NCBI GenBank assembly: GCA_039621445.1
Contig: CP154954.1
Span: 38,959,816-39,023,815, forward strand
DNA: 64,000 nt
Direction: 5' to 3'
Source: Euglena gracilis
Lineage: Eukaryota > Euglenida > Euglenophyceae > Euglenales
A program made the position numbers and the translations under genes. Under the pieces are notes generated by a model. That model ran no database searches, had not been told where the DNA came from, and worked only from the letters and a program-made list of their open reading frames with translations. Positions 33,201-41,854 of the stretch are shown piece after piece (within the stretch, counting starts at the first letter, position 1; every line of letters starts with the position of its first letter).

Positions 33201-34756
33201 CTGTTCACCAACTGCTGGGGGGAGGAGATGCCCCCCCCAAGGTGGAATTTGGCCTGCTTGATTGTGTCAGGCAAATATTACAATCCCAGGAAGTTTCGAT
33301 GTCCAGTATCGACACTTACATAAAAAATCTGGGAAATGTCAAAAGATATGACTCAGCCTTCAGGGCATTGGTGGGTCAATTATTGCACAAAGGGGTGCCT
33401 CTGCAGCAGTGCACAGTCCCCAAGATGGCTGAAGCCATCCTTGATCTTGCTGTTCATAGCATCAATACTGCACGAAATGCATATGCAGCAGCCTTATTAC
33501 TCCCAGGGTTTGGGTCTTTGAGATTTTCACCCCTTCTGGCTCCATTGAAAAGGAAGTGGAATGCCAATGTCTGCAAGTATGCCCACTTTTGGGACCCCAC
33601 TGATTTCCTAGAACACATCATGAGGAATTCCACACCCCTCTCAGACCTATCTGTGAAAGAGCTCAGAAACAGACTCATCATCTGTTGGAGGCTTTTGGCC
33701 CTCCACAGGGGGGTTGATTTAGCCAGGACACAGCGAAAAATCAGTTTCGTGGGAGAAAAAATTTTCATTTTATTGCAAAGGAAAGGGTGGCAATTCCCAA
33801 AATGGGAAGAGATTTTGAATTTGCCACACACCCCCCTCATCAGCCCATGGCATTTATTGAAAGAGTATGTGGAGAGGACAGCCCACATGGTTGGGCACAA
33901 AAATAATTTGTTGTGGTCTTTGGATGGTAAAAGACCTTTGACATCAGAAAGGGTGAATTCCCTAACCAAAGAAATTCTGCAGGAGGGGGGGGTGGACACC
34001 ACCCACTGGAAACCCCACAGCACCAGAGGGGCTGGGGTCTTATGGTGGAAAAATGCTGGTTTGCAAGTGGAAGAAGTCCAGCAGCTGGGTCAGTGGAAAA
34101 ATTTTGGTGCCTTCCAAGCTCATTATTTGAGGCTGGGAGTCGTGTCAAAAATTAAAAATATTATGGCCCAAAGGGGGGTGCACAGTACCTCACCATCTCG
34201 CAGTGCGGAGCCCGAATGGTCTCGGACTCCCACGACAAAGGAAGGGGGAGGAAGGGACCAAGAGGGCGAAGCACAAGAAGATGGTGAGCCCATCCCTCCC
34301 ACCCAAAAAATCAGCAGAAAAAGAAAGACATCCCAACCAGAAAAGGGACCCCCAACCACGCAGCCCCAACCACCCACCCAGAAACACAGAAAGAGACCAC
34401 CATCCCCATCAGGGGGGGGGCCCCCACCAAGCGACCACGGGAGAGGGGGGGGGCGGGGCCACGGCGGTTCAGCTTCGCCAAGGTGTCGGAGGAGGCCTCA
34501 TCATCGCCAACTCCGGCAACAAAGGCGCAGTAAGAAGCACCCCCCGCGCACGCACAAACACACCAGAACAGAACAGCCGGCAAGGAAAGCAGGACCTCAC
34601 CATCTTCTTGTGCTTCGCCCTCTTGGTCCCTTCCTCCCCCTTCCTTTGTCGTGGGAGTCCGATACACATTTGGACAATCAAAGCCCACACATCAGGGGCA
34701 TCTCCCCCAAAGGCGCAGTCGCCTTTGCACAAATTGGCCAGAAGAGGGGGAGATGA
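30227..34756 (+). CDS. Long frame: gag-like N-terminus to tyrosine recombinase
   Basis: One uninterrupted 1,509-codon frame, whose last 94 bp run past the element end. Codons in 30,227-31,400 read a Gln/Pro/Arg/Gly-rich gag-like region with repeats (RLWQP units, GQWRPL units, and a 27-bp DPSDGAARQ repeat at 31,262-31,370). The middle (31,420-33,290) overlaps the RT frame and has no recognisable domain. The last part (about 33,290-34,200) is a tyrosine recombinase: SSIDTYIKNLGN near its start, LALHRGVDLART, the HSTR motif (34,016-34,027) matching HxxR, then GQWKNFGAFQAHYLRLG with the likely nucleophile Tyr at 34,124-34,126. In known DIRS elements the recombinase ORF also overlaps the RT ORF. 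Whether this is made as one protein or from an internal start cannot be told. Confidence 0.85.
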   Translation: MDENFRNFNYLTEEFNFSKINNETSMKNEFQRTFEFQEELQRTSKKSTEAGEGGDTAAAAAAGGAATARQSVAIATPPPPNASEISKLQVSDSPTNNDGHGPWTTVVRKRRQRGTTITGPTDSTPFSQFLPFQGKKQRLWQPQSKGFRSKSRLWQPSLDRAWGPESWLWKPSSKRAVGPGARLWQPVSKPGKLPWGKGMSNLPHSSLKHKPLRSCTSRQATPPSGEGQWRPLCARGQWWPGEASKYQGQWRPLYAKGQWRPGEASRFQGQWRPFQSKSSGHWRPMHSRSHQPLGGRPKIGYTRAPPEGNQAKPPSYICTSPLQTQTFPNLSKSGGKPVFGQPYGRARGDPSDGAARQDPSDGAARQDPSDGAARGRDPSDGACGLPRHITPRGAPIHGPAGQHSPLGQGRGQHRGIKPDKGRGQGRSSPPPSDVLKDSLQNPPRNNDCPKNSEGIRMCRGNQENHPRGSKTFCPLFYHFQTGRGKDKGKINFRMSTVKSTFHPPEVQTGTHGKHFPISEKGLVLWKNRSERCLFPFKAAQQPGKACLHASGGGNVAISSCMLWVKQPATKVYDSHESLGKKMEEGRKGSFHLPRRHFAVSPQQKDSSPAFGRNEKRSVTGRFQNKPPQIMSGTNTRNKAFGPVDQFEKRPAGNSTGKIKIPKKGIRKGADSTKDELQKTQLYCRASQKLFSFNAFSQNSDRSTLQKGGFAHKVGLGPHPDHSPGGQRSNCGVKNVFAARCGQSLSIPGLSGTVLRQQHLAMGGAGQKVWSKGLGFLEGPACPSHQSKRIDVCSGNCKGFGKTKTNHCSSCGQPGGSQLFDKMGRQKAIFKFHPKTPSLPLPRKANQLAGGLGSHKRTIGRLPDQGAKRSRGLYPEPDHFSSDCEVFQKPDHPRGGHVLHTQQQKIPQVHLSIPPPRGFVGGCSEGRFKGSPPSLCQPSLEHHSPMGSEINVKPRPNLSVDCTPLGFDIMVAPINVNQAARQQGFASTPPMGSVHQLLGGGDAPPKVEFGLLDCVRQILQSQEVSMSSIDTYIKNLGNVKRYDSAFRALVGQLLHKGVPLQQCTVPKMAEAILDLAVHSINTARNAYAAALLLPGFGSLRFSPLLAPLKRKWNANVCKYAHFWDPTDFLEHIMRNSTPLSDLSVKELRNRLIICWRLLALHRGVDLARTQRKISFVGEKIFILLQRKGWQFPKWEEILNLPHTPLISPWHLLKEYVERTAHMVGHKNNLLWSLDGKRPLTSERVNSLTKEILQEGGVDTTHWKPHSTRGAGVLWWKNAGLQVEEVQQLGQWKNFGAFQAHYLRLGVVSKIKNIMAQRGVHSTSPSRSAEPEWSRTPTTKEGGGRDQEGEAQEDGEPIPPTQKISRKRKTSQPEKGPPTTQPQPPTQKHRKRPPSPSGGGPPPSDHGRGGGRGHGGSASPRCRRRPHHRQLRQQRRSKKHPPRTHKHTRTEQPARKAGPHHLLVLRPLGPFLPLPLSWESDTHLDNQSPHIRGISPKGAVAFAQIGQKRGR
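31416..33323 (+). CDS. Reverse transcriptase, RNase H and methyltransferase-like polyprotein with one internal stop
   Basis: Plus frame 3. The open frame extends upstream to 30,309; homology to RT proteins begins near MALQASIHHWVKAG (31,416). RT: KIDLKDAYFHLKLH (Asp in DAYFH at 31,818), the FIYLDD core (YLDD at 32,001-32,012), and SIVGQVRSYLVSMPFLR. RNase H: LFSDSSTWQWGGLD, with its Asp at 32,490. A TAG at 32,544-32,546 then interrupts where the outer copy has Gln (GKIVQEFW), after which LHINQKELMSAVETVKAL, HVDSQVAVSYLTKWGG and ADSLTRE complete the domain. 33,027-33,044 codes YANPPW, the catalytic motif of the DNA N6-adenine methyltransferase-like domain typical of DIRS and PAT elements. The stop is probably a CAG-to-TAG change; readthrough is possible but unproven. 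The frame ends at 33,323. Confidence 0.92.
34187..34288 (+). repeat. Inner DIRS internal complementary region
   Basis: 102 bp downstream of the recombinase domain, complementary to both element ends with no mismatch. In the accepted DIRS model it acts as the template that joins the two ends of the cDNA into a circle. Confidence 0.95.
34503..34662 (+). repeat. Inner DIRS right inverted terminal repeat with extension
   Basis: 34,505-34,602 complements the left ITR with only a small difference near the CAGTAAGAAGC block. The last 60 bp, ending GTGGGAGTCCGA, are unique to this end and are matched by the ICR. Confidence 0.93.
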
Positions 34757-35565
34757 AATCAAGGCGAAGGAGGTCAACGCCACAAAGACCAACAGGTGGA
34801 TTATGGGGGAAAAAAACTTTTCATGGAGACCTTGGAGACCAGCCGGGTGGACCCACAGTGGCCACCAAGAAGCTAAGGAAGCTGCTGGTAAAATCTCCCG
34901 AGGGACCCACAGGGGCCCTCTGCCAAAAATGGGGGAAAAAGGGACCCACAGTGGCCCTTTAAATGACCCAGCCCCAGGAGGAAAAGGGACCCACAGTGGC
35001 CCTTTAAATGACCCAGCCCCAGGAGGAAAAGGGACCCACAGTGGCCCTTATGGAGGGAGGGCAAGAACCCCTCCAACAATTATTTCTCAATTCCCAATTA
35101 TTCAATCAAGGGGGGGAACAACAGAGGCTCCCCTCTGGTATGTCAACCAACCACATCAACATGGAGAAGACCAGATAGGCCAAATAGGGGCATTAAGCCC
35201 TATGGTATGCCTTCCAACAACAAGATCCTCCAGAGAGGTGAGCAGAGAGGGAGAGAGTGCATGCACATCGCCCCAGAAAAAAATTTGTTTTTTCAAGGGC
35301 CCAAGCCCTAGGGGACCTAGGGGTGCAATGTCCAACACCCCCAGCCCAGCCCCCCCCAAAATCACCTTATCCAGAAAATAAATTCAATGGAGGAAATAGG
35401 GGGGACACCCCCTCCATCAAAGGTTGCAAAAGCCAAAAATGACCATCACCCCCAGCCCAGCCCTCCCAAAATCAGGTTCTCCAGGAAATAAATTCCATGG
35501 AAGAAAAATGGGGAGACACCCCCCTCCATCAAAGGTTGCAAAAAAAGATTGAAATGGTGGACAAA
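34663..35565 (+). pseudogene. Outer element: 3' gag-like region with tandem repeats
   Basis: Continues the outer gag-like region after the insertion (TFGQSKPTHQGHLPQRRS). 34,940-35,055 holds about three copies of a 48-bp repeat reading GTHSGPLNDPAPGGK. 35,340-35,430 and 35,450-35,545 are a roughly 100-bp tandem duplication around CCATCAAAGGTTGCAAAA. Frames change along the region, so the ORF is broken. Confidence 0.65.
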
Positions 35566-35567
35566 AA

Positions 35568-36800
35568 GTGCCCCCCCCCCCAACAACATGTCAACTCATC
35601 AGGGATGGCATTCAACCCCCCTGGGTCAGCCAACTAAAATTGTCCATCCACCCAAAAATCAGAGCAAATTTGAACCTACCCCAAGCAGAAAAAAATAATG
35701 CTGGAATACGAAAAATATGGAACCGTAAAGAGGGTGAGGGATTCAACCACCCAGCACCTGGGTTTCTGATTTCAAAGCCAGAGGGGGGGCAGACAAAATG
35801 GAGGATAATAAGCGATTGCAGGGAATTAAATCAAAGGTTCCAAGCGAAACATTTCAAGCTGGATCACATCCAGCACATTTTTCCAGTGTTAGAAAAAGGC
35901 CACTGGGCAGCAAAAATAGACCTAAAGGATGCTTACTTCCACATCCCAGTGAACCAGGCCCTAAGGCGCTTTCTAAGACATCGGGTGGGGGGGCAGACCT
36001 GGGAATTCCAGGCAGGCTGTTTCGGCCTGAAGTTAATGCCCCAAATTTTTATGTCAGTAATGAAGACATTCGAAAAACTGTGGACGAAAAGGGGCATCCA
36101 GGTATTTATTTACCTGGACGACATTTTGCTGGTGGCCCCAACACAAAACATCTTACAAAATCACCTGAACACAGTGGTCAGGGATTTACGCAAATCAGGG
36201 TTCAAAATCAATGTGAAAAAGTCCACCTCACAGCCCACCAAAATCGTAAATCATCTTGGATTTCAGCTAAACTTCCAAGAGGGAAAATTAAAGGTGCCCC
36301 CCCCCAGAAAATAAAAACAGTAAAAAAGGAGCTGGGAAAAATGGTGAAAAAAGCTTACATGTCAAAAAGGCAATTGGCTGCCATTTTGGGCCAAATCAGA
36401 TGCAATCTAATGGCCTTGCCCTTTCTAAGGGCCTATACAGATGCCCTGGCAAAATTTTTTGGTGGAAAATTCCACTGCCCCCTGGGACTCAAAACACCCC
36501 ATTCCCCAAAGAATAAAGGACCAATTAAGAGAAATAAAAATTCTGCTGGACACCTGGGGGGGGGGCAGACCCTTCCACCAAATTGCAACCAGGGAGTTGC
36601 ACTCAGACAGCAGTACCCATGCCTGGGGTGGGCTGGACATTCGAACAGGCAAAATTGTGCAAGAATTTTGGAGGGAAAACTCCCTTTTGCACATAAATGT
36701 CAAAGAATTAAGTGCAGCAATAAGCACAGTTCAAAGCCTCAGCCAGCCAGGAGAACCTGTGTCCCTATCCGTGGACAATCAAGTAATTTACTATTAATTA
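35568..36800 (+). pseudogene. Outer element: broken reverse transcriptase and RNase H
   Basis: 35,568-36,314 keeps most of RT in one frame: KIDLKDAYFHIPVNQ, then IQVFIYLDDILLVAPTQN with an intact YLDD. The frame is lost at a C run (about 36,297-36,305), continues in the next frame (LGKMVKKAYMSKRQLAAILG), and shifts again near a T run (about 36,456). RNase H resumes with HSDSSTHAWGGLDIRTGKIV and VKELSAAISTVQSL and ends at a TAA (36,795-36,797) where the inner copy has the Tyr-Leu-Thr-Lys stretch. Homopolymer shifts could be real decay or assembly error. Confidence 0.88.
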
Positions 36801-38262
36801 ACAAAAGGGGGGGGCAGAGAAGACCTTTTCAATTCCATGCTAAGACCTTTCTTCAAATGGTGCATGGAGCACAACATAAATCCAAGTAAAGTGGGTCCCC
36901 TCCAAGGAATGCCTGGCATACCCCATAAGCAGGTGGGAAATGGACAGGGGGGATTATTCCATGGACCCCAAACTTTTTCAATGGCAAAGGCAGCCGCCCA
37001 AAATTACATCAACCTAAAAACAGACCTTTTTGCCTCACCAGGCAACAAAAAACTGCCCAATTTGTGGCCAGGTGGCCCCACTGGGGAGCCACAGCAGTAT
37101 ACGCATTACAATGTCCACTGGACAACATGGGAGATCTTTATGCAAACCCCCCCGGTCTGTAATCCAAAAATTTCTGCCCAGGTTGGAAATGTTTCCCCAG
37201 ACCAAAGTTTTGATGGTCACCCCCTTCTGGGATTCAGCCACTTGGTGGCCCAAATTAATAAAAATGAAAGTTCCAGGGACCCCCTGCCTGAAAATCACCC
37301 CCCTACAAGGGTATGTTCACCAATTGCAGGGGAGAAAAAATGCCACCCCCGCCCAGGTGGCCCCTGCTTTGCATGCATTGCTCAGGCAAATTCTGGAGGG
37401 AAAACAAATACAAAATACAACCATTAACCATTTCCTGGGCAGAAACCCCAGCTTAAAGCGTTATCAAAGCGCTTTTACGCTTTTATGGGTGATTTTGGAC
37501 AAAATGGGGGTACCGCCCCCTGAAGCCACCACTGACCAAGTGGTTGACGCTTTAATTCAACTGTTCCAATTTTCAAAGGCCCAAGAAAAAAGGTGGCCTA
37601 AGGTTCCATGCCATGTTGGCACCTTATAAAATGCTTTGGAACCAAAACCTGGAGAAATACGGTGCATTCTGGGATCCCCTGCTAATCCTCCTGGGGCTGA
37701 CACAGTCCCCCCTGCCCTCTGATATATGTACATTGCGTACACAACTCATTTTCTGTTCACGAATCCCCTGTTTATACAGAAGCTCAGATTTGGAACAGGT
37801 CCAAAGAACCACCAGTGTGCTTGGGGGGGCCTCCCTACATCAAAATTAAACGTAAAGGTCAAAAACTCCATAAGTGGGAGCGAGTTGTCTCCATTCCCCA
37901 GTGCCCCCCGTTCAGTCCCTTTCATTTAATGATGTCTTATGTGGCAGCAACACGTTTCTTTATGAAACCTGGGGGCCCCCCCCGTTAATTACGTTAAAAC
38001 CCTCCTGCAAAGCCATTAAGGCAGATATCATTGCTTCTATCACCAAGAAATTTTTGACCAACAGGGGGTACCCCAGGTTTGGGGACCACACTCCACCAGA
38101 GGGTTGGTTTACTCAAAAAATTGGGCCTTTCTGCCCAAGAAGTTTGTGAACTTGGTCAATGGAAGGGTGTGGAGGCTTTCACAGCCCACTCTCAAAGACT
38201 TGGTGCCAAGGTGCTTTGGAAGGTGCCCTGCCCCCCCCTTTTTCAGTGCACAATCTGGCCTC
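36801..38262 (+). pseudogene. Outer element: broken methyltransferase-like and tyrosine recombinase regions
   Basis: Pieces in all frames. KTDLFASPGNKKLPNLWP starts the methyltransferase-like part; its active-site stretch reads YANPPG at about 37,137, with Gly for Trp and a stop after it. Recombinase N-terminal half: INHFLGRNPSLKRYQSAFTL and YGAFWDPLLILLGL. C-terminal half: GLSAQEVCELGQWKGVEAFT followed by HSQRLG, where Ser (38,190-38,192) replaces the nucleophile Tyr of the inner copy. The recombinase cannot be active. Confidence 0.85.
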
Positions 38263-38656
38263 ACAATGTCAAAGTGCGGAGCCCGAGGTGTCTCGTACTC
38301 CCTTGAGGCAAGCCGAAAAGGGAAGAAGGGGCACCGAGGGCGAAGTACAAAGACATTGTGAGCCCGACCCCCCACACCAATATACGAAAATTTGTCTTCA
38401 AACGCCCTCGGTCAGAAGATGGGGGCCAGGGGGGAGGTGGGGGGGACCCCCCCCCAGGGAAAAAGAAATCGCCATGGTCGCCACGTAGGAGACAGTGCAG
38501 CCAACTCCGGCGAAAAAAAGGCACTAAGCGGGACCTCCTGACCCAGCGCAGCGAACAATCACACAGCAAAACGCCGGCGAGCAAGGCATGGCCTCACAAT
38601 GTCTTTGTGCTTCGCCCTCGGTGTCCCTTCTTCCATTTTCGGCTTGCCTCGAGGGA

Positions 38657-38716
38657 CTTGTGCTTAGTCGGGCAGGCACCCCATAGCACCCGATCCGACC
38701 CCCCCCCCCCCGGGTA
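38657..38716 (+). mobile_element. Truncated hAT-like MITE fragment
   Basis: CTTGTGCTTAGTCGGG followed by GGCACCCCATAGCACCCGATCCGACC and a C run matches one end of the MITE family at 57,289-57,599. It sits exactly between the outer DIRS end and the next DIRS fragment and lacks the other terminus. Confidence 0.6.
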
Positions 38717-38734
38717 CATGGTCATCATCACAAG

Positions 38735-39060
38735 GGTAAAGTGCGGGGCCGAGGTGTCTGGTACGCGCTCGAGGAAAACCGACAAGGCAGGAAGGTGCAC
38801 CGAGGGCGAAGCAAAATGACCTTGTGAGCCCGACCGCGCCACCCGTAAAATTTATTTTGTGTTCTAAAGCCCTCGACAGAAAATTTTGTGTTCAAAAGCG
38901 GTCGGCAGAAAATGGGGGCCAGGGGGGGGGGCAGCGGGGGATGGGGGGTAAGGGGCAAGAAACCACGTCGCCACGTCGGAGCAGCATCATCCGCCAACTC
39001 CGGCAATGCGGCACTAAGCAAGGACTCCTATCCCAGCGGGGGCATCCTCCACCTACCACT
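38735..39060 (+). mobile_element. Third DIRS fragment: ICR and right end only
   Basis: 38,738-38,828 resembles the outer ICR (GTGCGGGGCCGAGGTGTCTGG, then CACCGAGGGCGAAGC). 38,985-39,040 resembles a right ITR (CGCCAACTCCGGCAATGCGGCACTAAGCAAGGACTCC). It is diverged from both other copies, and no coding region remains. It may be the stump of a related element into which, or next to which, the outer copy arrived. Confidence 0.6.
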
Positions 39061-39589
39061 GGTGCAGTAAATTGAAGCCCCCTTTTTGGGACAGCCTTTT
39101 AGCTCCTTGTGTTTTCTCCCCTTCTGACAACTGATGGCCCCAAATGGCCTTGAAATTGTTGGTCTTGAGTATTATGATGGGCCAAAAGGCTTTGATGAGA
39201 ATAATGCAGGCCCCAGTGGCCTTGATATCAATTCTGGCACAACTGGCCCTCTTGATCTTGAGCCCACCGGCCACCTGCAAACCTTGACAGTCGCCATTGC
39301 AAGCACACAACGAAAATTTGGCATGGAAATTGGTATTTGGCCGCAAATGATGGCCGCCTAAGGCCACTGGGGCAGCCAAAAAAGTTTGATTACCCACCCA
39401 ATAAAAAGCCCCCCTTAGGGGTCCTGAAATCCCGTCCAAATACAAAGCCATGGGGGCTTTATATTTCGGAGGGTTTACTAGCCGGTCACGGTCGCCGACT
39501 TGGGGGTGAAGAAACAAAAATTCGGAAGAAAAATTCCCGTTTTCAGCCATATTCCGGCAAATTTTTACCTTTGTGGTGCCCAGGAAAAC

Positions 39590-39900
39590 CCGCCAAAATG
39601 ACCCCTCGGAAAAAAAGCTTCCCCTCCAAACAATTTTGCCAACATAAAGGGAGTTTGAGGGGGTGCGGGGGGGCGGTGGCCACCCCCCCCCCCGAGGAGG
39701 CCACAGGTCGACTCAGCTCGCCTTTGATGAATTGAAAGTTGGGGGTGCAGGGAGTGGGGGGGGCGAAATTTTGACCGAATTTTTTTTGGCAACAGGAAGG
39801 GATTTTGTCATTTTTTGGGGGCGTAGCATCCTTTGTTTCAGTGGTAAACCCGAGTTGAGGCACGGGTGGGGTCAGTTGGGTTAATGGTTTTCTGCCCCCT
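39590..39900 (+). repeat. Direct duplication, copy 1 (partner 40,620-41,390)
   Basis: Blocks AAAATGACCCCTCGGAAAAAAAG, GGGGGTGCGGGGGG, GGTCGACTCAGCTCGCCTTTGATGAATT and ACAGGAAGGGATTTTGT recur in the same order at 40,665-41,300. In the second copy about 400 bp of another dispersed repeat is inserted between them. 39,061-39,590 shows no convincing gene. Confidence 0.7.
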
Positions 39901-40079
39901 TGAGAAACAAAAGGTCATTTTTGGAATTCTAAATCCCCCACTAACTTTCTTCGTAGGTCCAAAACGGGGGGGTTATAAGTCGAGGTTTGGTGTGTGGCCA
40001 AAAAAGCCGTCCCAAAAATACCCCTGACTTGTGTACCAGAGGGGTAATTTGGGCAATTTCACAGGATTTTGCCAAATCC

Positions 40080-40400
40080 CCTCAGTGCCACACCTGTTTT
40101 TTTTCGGCCCAGCAACTTTGGCACATTTTTGCGTTTTGATTCCTCAGCATTTTTTTCCCATTTTTTTTGCCGGGGGGTCTTGAATCACAATTTGGTGATT
40201 GGGGGCAGGGTTTTTTTTTAAAGACCAGGAGTGGGGGAGAAGAGATGGCCAAAAAATCGTGAAAAATGCTAAGGGTGGCAACTTTTTCAAAAACTTTCGG
40301 TGCCGAAACGTATATCCCACCCCCCCCCCCCCGGGTGGGGGGGGGCTCGGCTGGACCCACCCTCTCCGGGGGATGGCATTTTTTGGGGGGGGTGTCCCAC
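40080..40400 (+). repeat. Dispersed GGCACC/TATATC repeat family copy
   Basis: Starts CCACACCTGTTTTTTTTCGGC and contains AGACCAGGAGTGGGGGAG and AACTTTTTCAAAAACTTTCGG. It is colinear with 44,110-44,480 over about 300 bp. Confidence 0.75.
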
Positions 40401-40619
40401 TATTTAGTTTCCCGGGAACATCCAACGATTTTAATTTTGCCGACTGTAGGGGGGGAAATGGAGGCTAGGAGTACACTTCGGGGACCCCGCTCCGCCCCTT
40501 GTTCAGCGCAGGGCTCCAAGGGGGATTCAGCATTGGCGTGGGCAAACTTTGGGAGGGGGATGAGACAGGGGGGTTCTGGATCGACCCTACCCCCCCGGGG
40601 GTCCAAGACTTTAAAAAAA

Positions 40620-41390
40620 AAACCCCTGGTTTGGTCAAAAAATTTACCTTTTCGGAAAACCCCATCAAAAATGACCCCTCAGAAAAAAAGCAGCCCCCCA
40701 AAGAAGTTTGCCAGCAGAAAAGGATTTTGTTATTTAAGGGGGTGCGGGGGGAGGGGCGGTGGCCACTCCCCCCAGGGATGGATGGGAAGCCTTGAGGGGG
40801 GAGTGGGTCGGACCCCCCCTCCCGACACGGAGGGGGGGTGGGTCGGACCCCCCCTCCTACGTCGAAACTGAGGGGGGGGGGGGCGAAAAATTTTTGATTT
40901 CATGGACGGGCAAAGGGCAGGAAATCGGGTCGACATTGGCCAAAAATCCCTGATTTTTCTTCGAAAATCGATTCAAAAATGCTCATTTTTGAAATTTTTT
41001 GAACGTTTTTTTTGGGGGGGGGAAACACCATGTCCAAAAGTGAGCAAAAGGGGGTGTTTTTTGCTCATTTTCCGGCGCGCAGCGCCGGAAGAAAATTTTC
41101 TGCTATTTTTGGCGCCTGTCAAGGGGGGGTGTGGGGGTCCGGACACCCTACCACCTACCTCAATACCGAAGGGCTTCCCATCCATCCCTGACTCCCCCCC
41201 GGGAGGAGGCCGCAGGTCGACTAAGCTCGCCTTTGATGAATTAAAGGTTGGGGGTGGGGGTGACGAAAATTTTTTTGCCACAGGAAGGGATTTTGTGTTT
41301 TTTTTTGGGGGGGTTAGAATCGTTTGTTTCTTTGGGAAACCGAGCTTAGGTCCGGGTGGGTGCGGTTGGGCTAATAGTTTCTGCCCCCTT
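40620..41390 (+). repeat. Direct duplication, copy 2, with an inserted inverted-repeat relative
   Basis: The flanks match 39,590-39,900. The middle (40,775-41,110) is the inverted relative of 20,790-21,125, including the perfect hairpin at 41,072-41,088. Confidence 0.72.
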
Positions 41391-41854
41391 GAAACAAAGC
41401 ACTGCCGTTGTAACGGATTTTCGTGCTATACGTGGTGCTTTGCCAAAATTGGCCATACATTTCTCATGTGTGTCATCTGGGTGACCACACTTGCGCAGGA
41501 TGCCCAATTGGCCCAATTTTGATTTTGGCTAGGAATTCTGCTCAGGAATTGTTCAAAGAGGAGGGTTTAAAAAAGTTTCCGAACTTGGCCCGTTAGTCGG
41601 CCGATTTCCCCCCCCCCACGCCAACAACCCGTCTCGCCGACCAAGCCCAGTCGGCCGACGAAACGACCCCCACCCCCCCAGCCATGGTCTGGTCGAGGTA
41701 ATGCTAATCCCCTTTCTCCGCATTCTGTGAAATAAAAATTTAGATGAAATTCTTTTTAAAAAAAGCACGGGCCAGGATCCTTCTTGAATGCTAATACCAA
41801 CTTTTGAATGTGAACACCCACAAAAAAAATCAAAAATCAGGGAGGTGATCCAAC

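Larger units (their letters stand above)
30048..34662 (+). mobile_element. Inner DIRS-type tyrosine-recombinase retrotransposon, nearly intact
   Basis: 4,615 bp with the full DIRS layout. Left ITR 30,048-30,170 and right ITR 34,503-34,662 are complementary over about 95 bp. The internal complementary region 34,187-34,288 is the exact complement of the joined ends: 34,187-34,221 pairs with 30,048-30,082 (35 of 35) and 34,222-34,288 pairs with 34,596-34,662 (67 of 67). It is flanked by TAC on both sides, with no longer target duplication, as expected for recombinase-mediated insertion of a circular intermediate. It encodes gag-like, RT/RNase H/methyltransferase and tyrosine recombinase regions. 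The match of ICR to termini suggests recent activity. Confidence 0.96.
29500..38655 (+). mobile_element. Outer DIRS-type retrotransposon, decayed and interrupted
   Basis: The left inverted terminal repeat begins near 29,500 (GGGCTCCGCACTTTGCCATT). The right one lies at about 38,500-38,655 and repeats, complemented, the CCGGAGTTGGC, GGTCCCGCTTAGTGCC and CGAACAATCACACAGC segments. The internal complementary region at 38,265-38,363 matches the left terminus and the right terminus with a few differences each. Without the 4,615-bp insertion at 30,048-34,662 the element is about 4.54 kb, close to the size of the inserted copy. Coding regions (gag-like, reverse transcriptase, RNase H, methyltransferase-like, tyrosine recombinase) are present in order but broken by stops and frameshifts. 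Confidence 0.92.

Noticed and set aside
39053-39550. Minus-strand frame with repeats resembling DIRS gag (IKATGAC...FKAIWGH)
   Set aside because: The similarity is limited to a short AAGGCC/TGG pattern, and its position does not fit the orientation of the neighbouring DIRS end.
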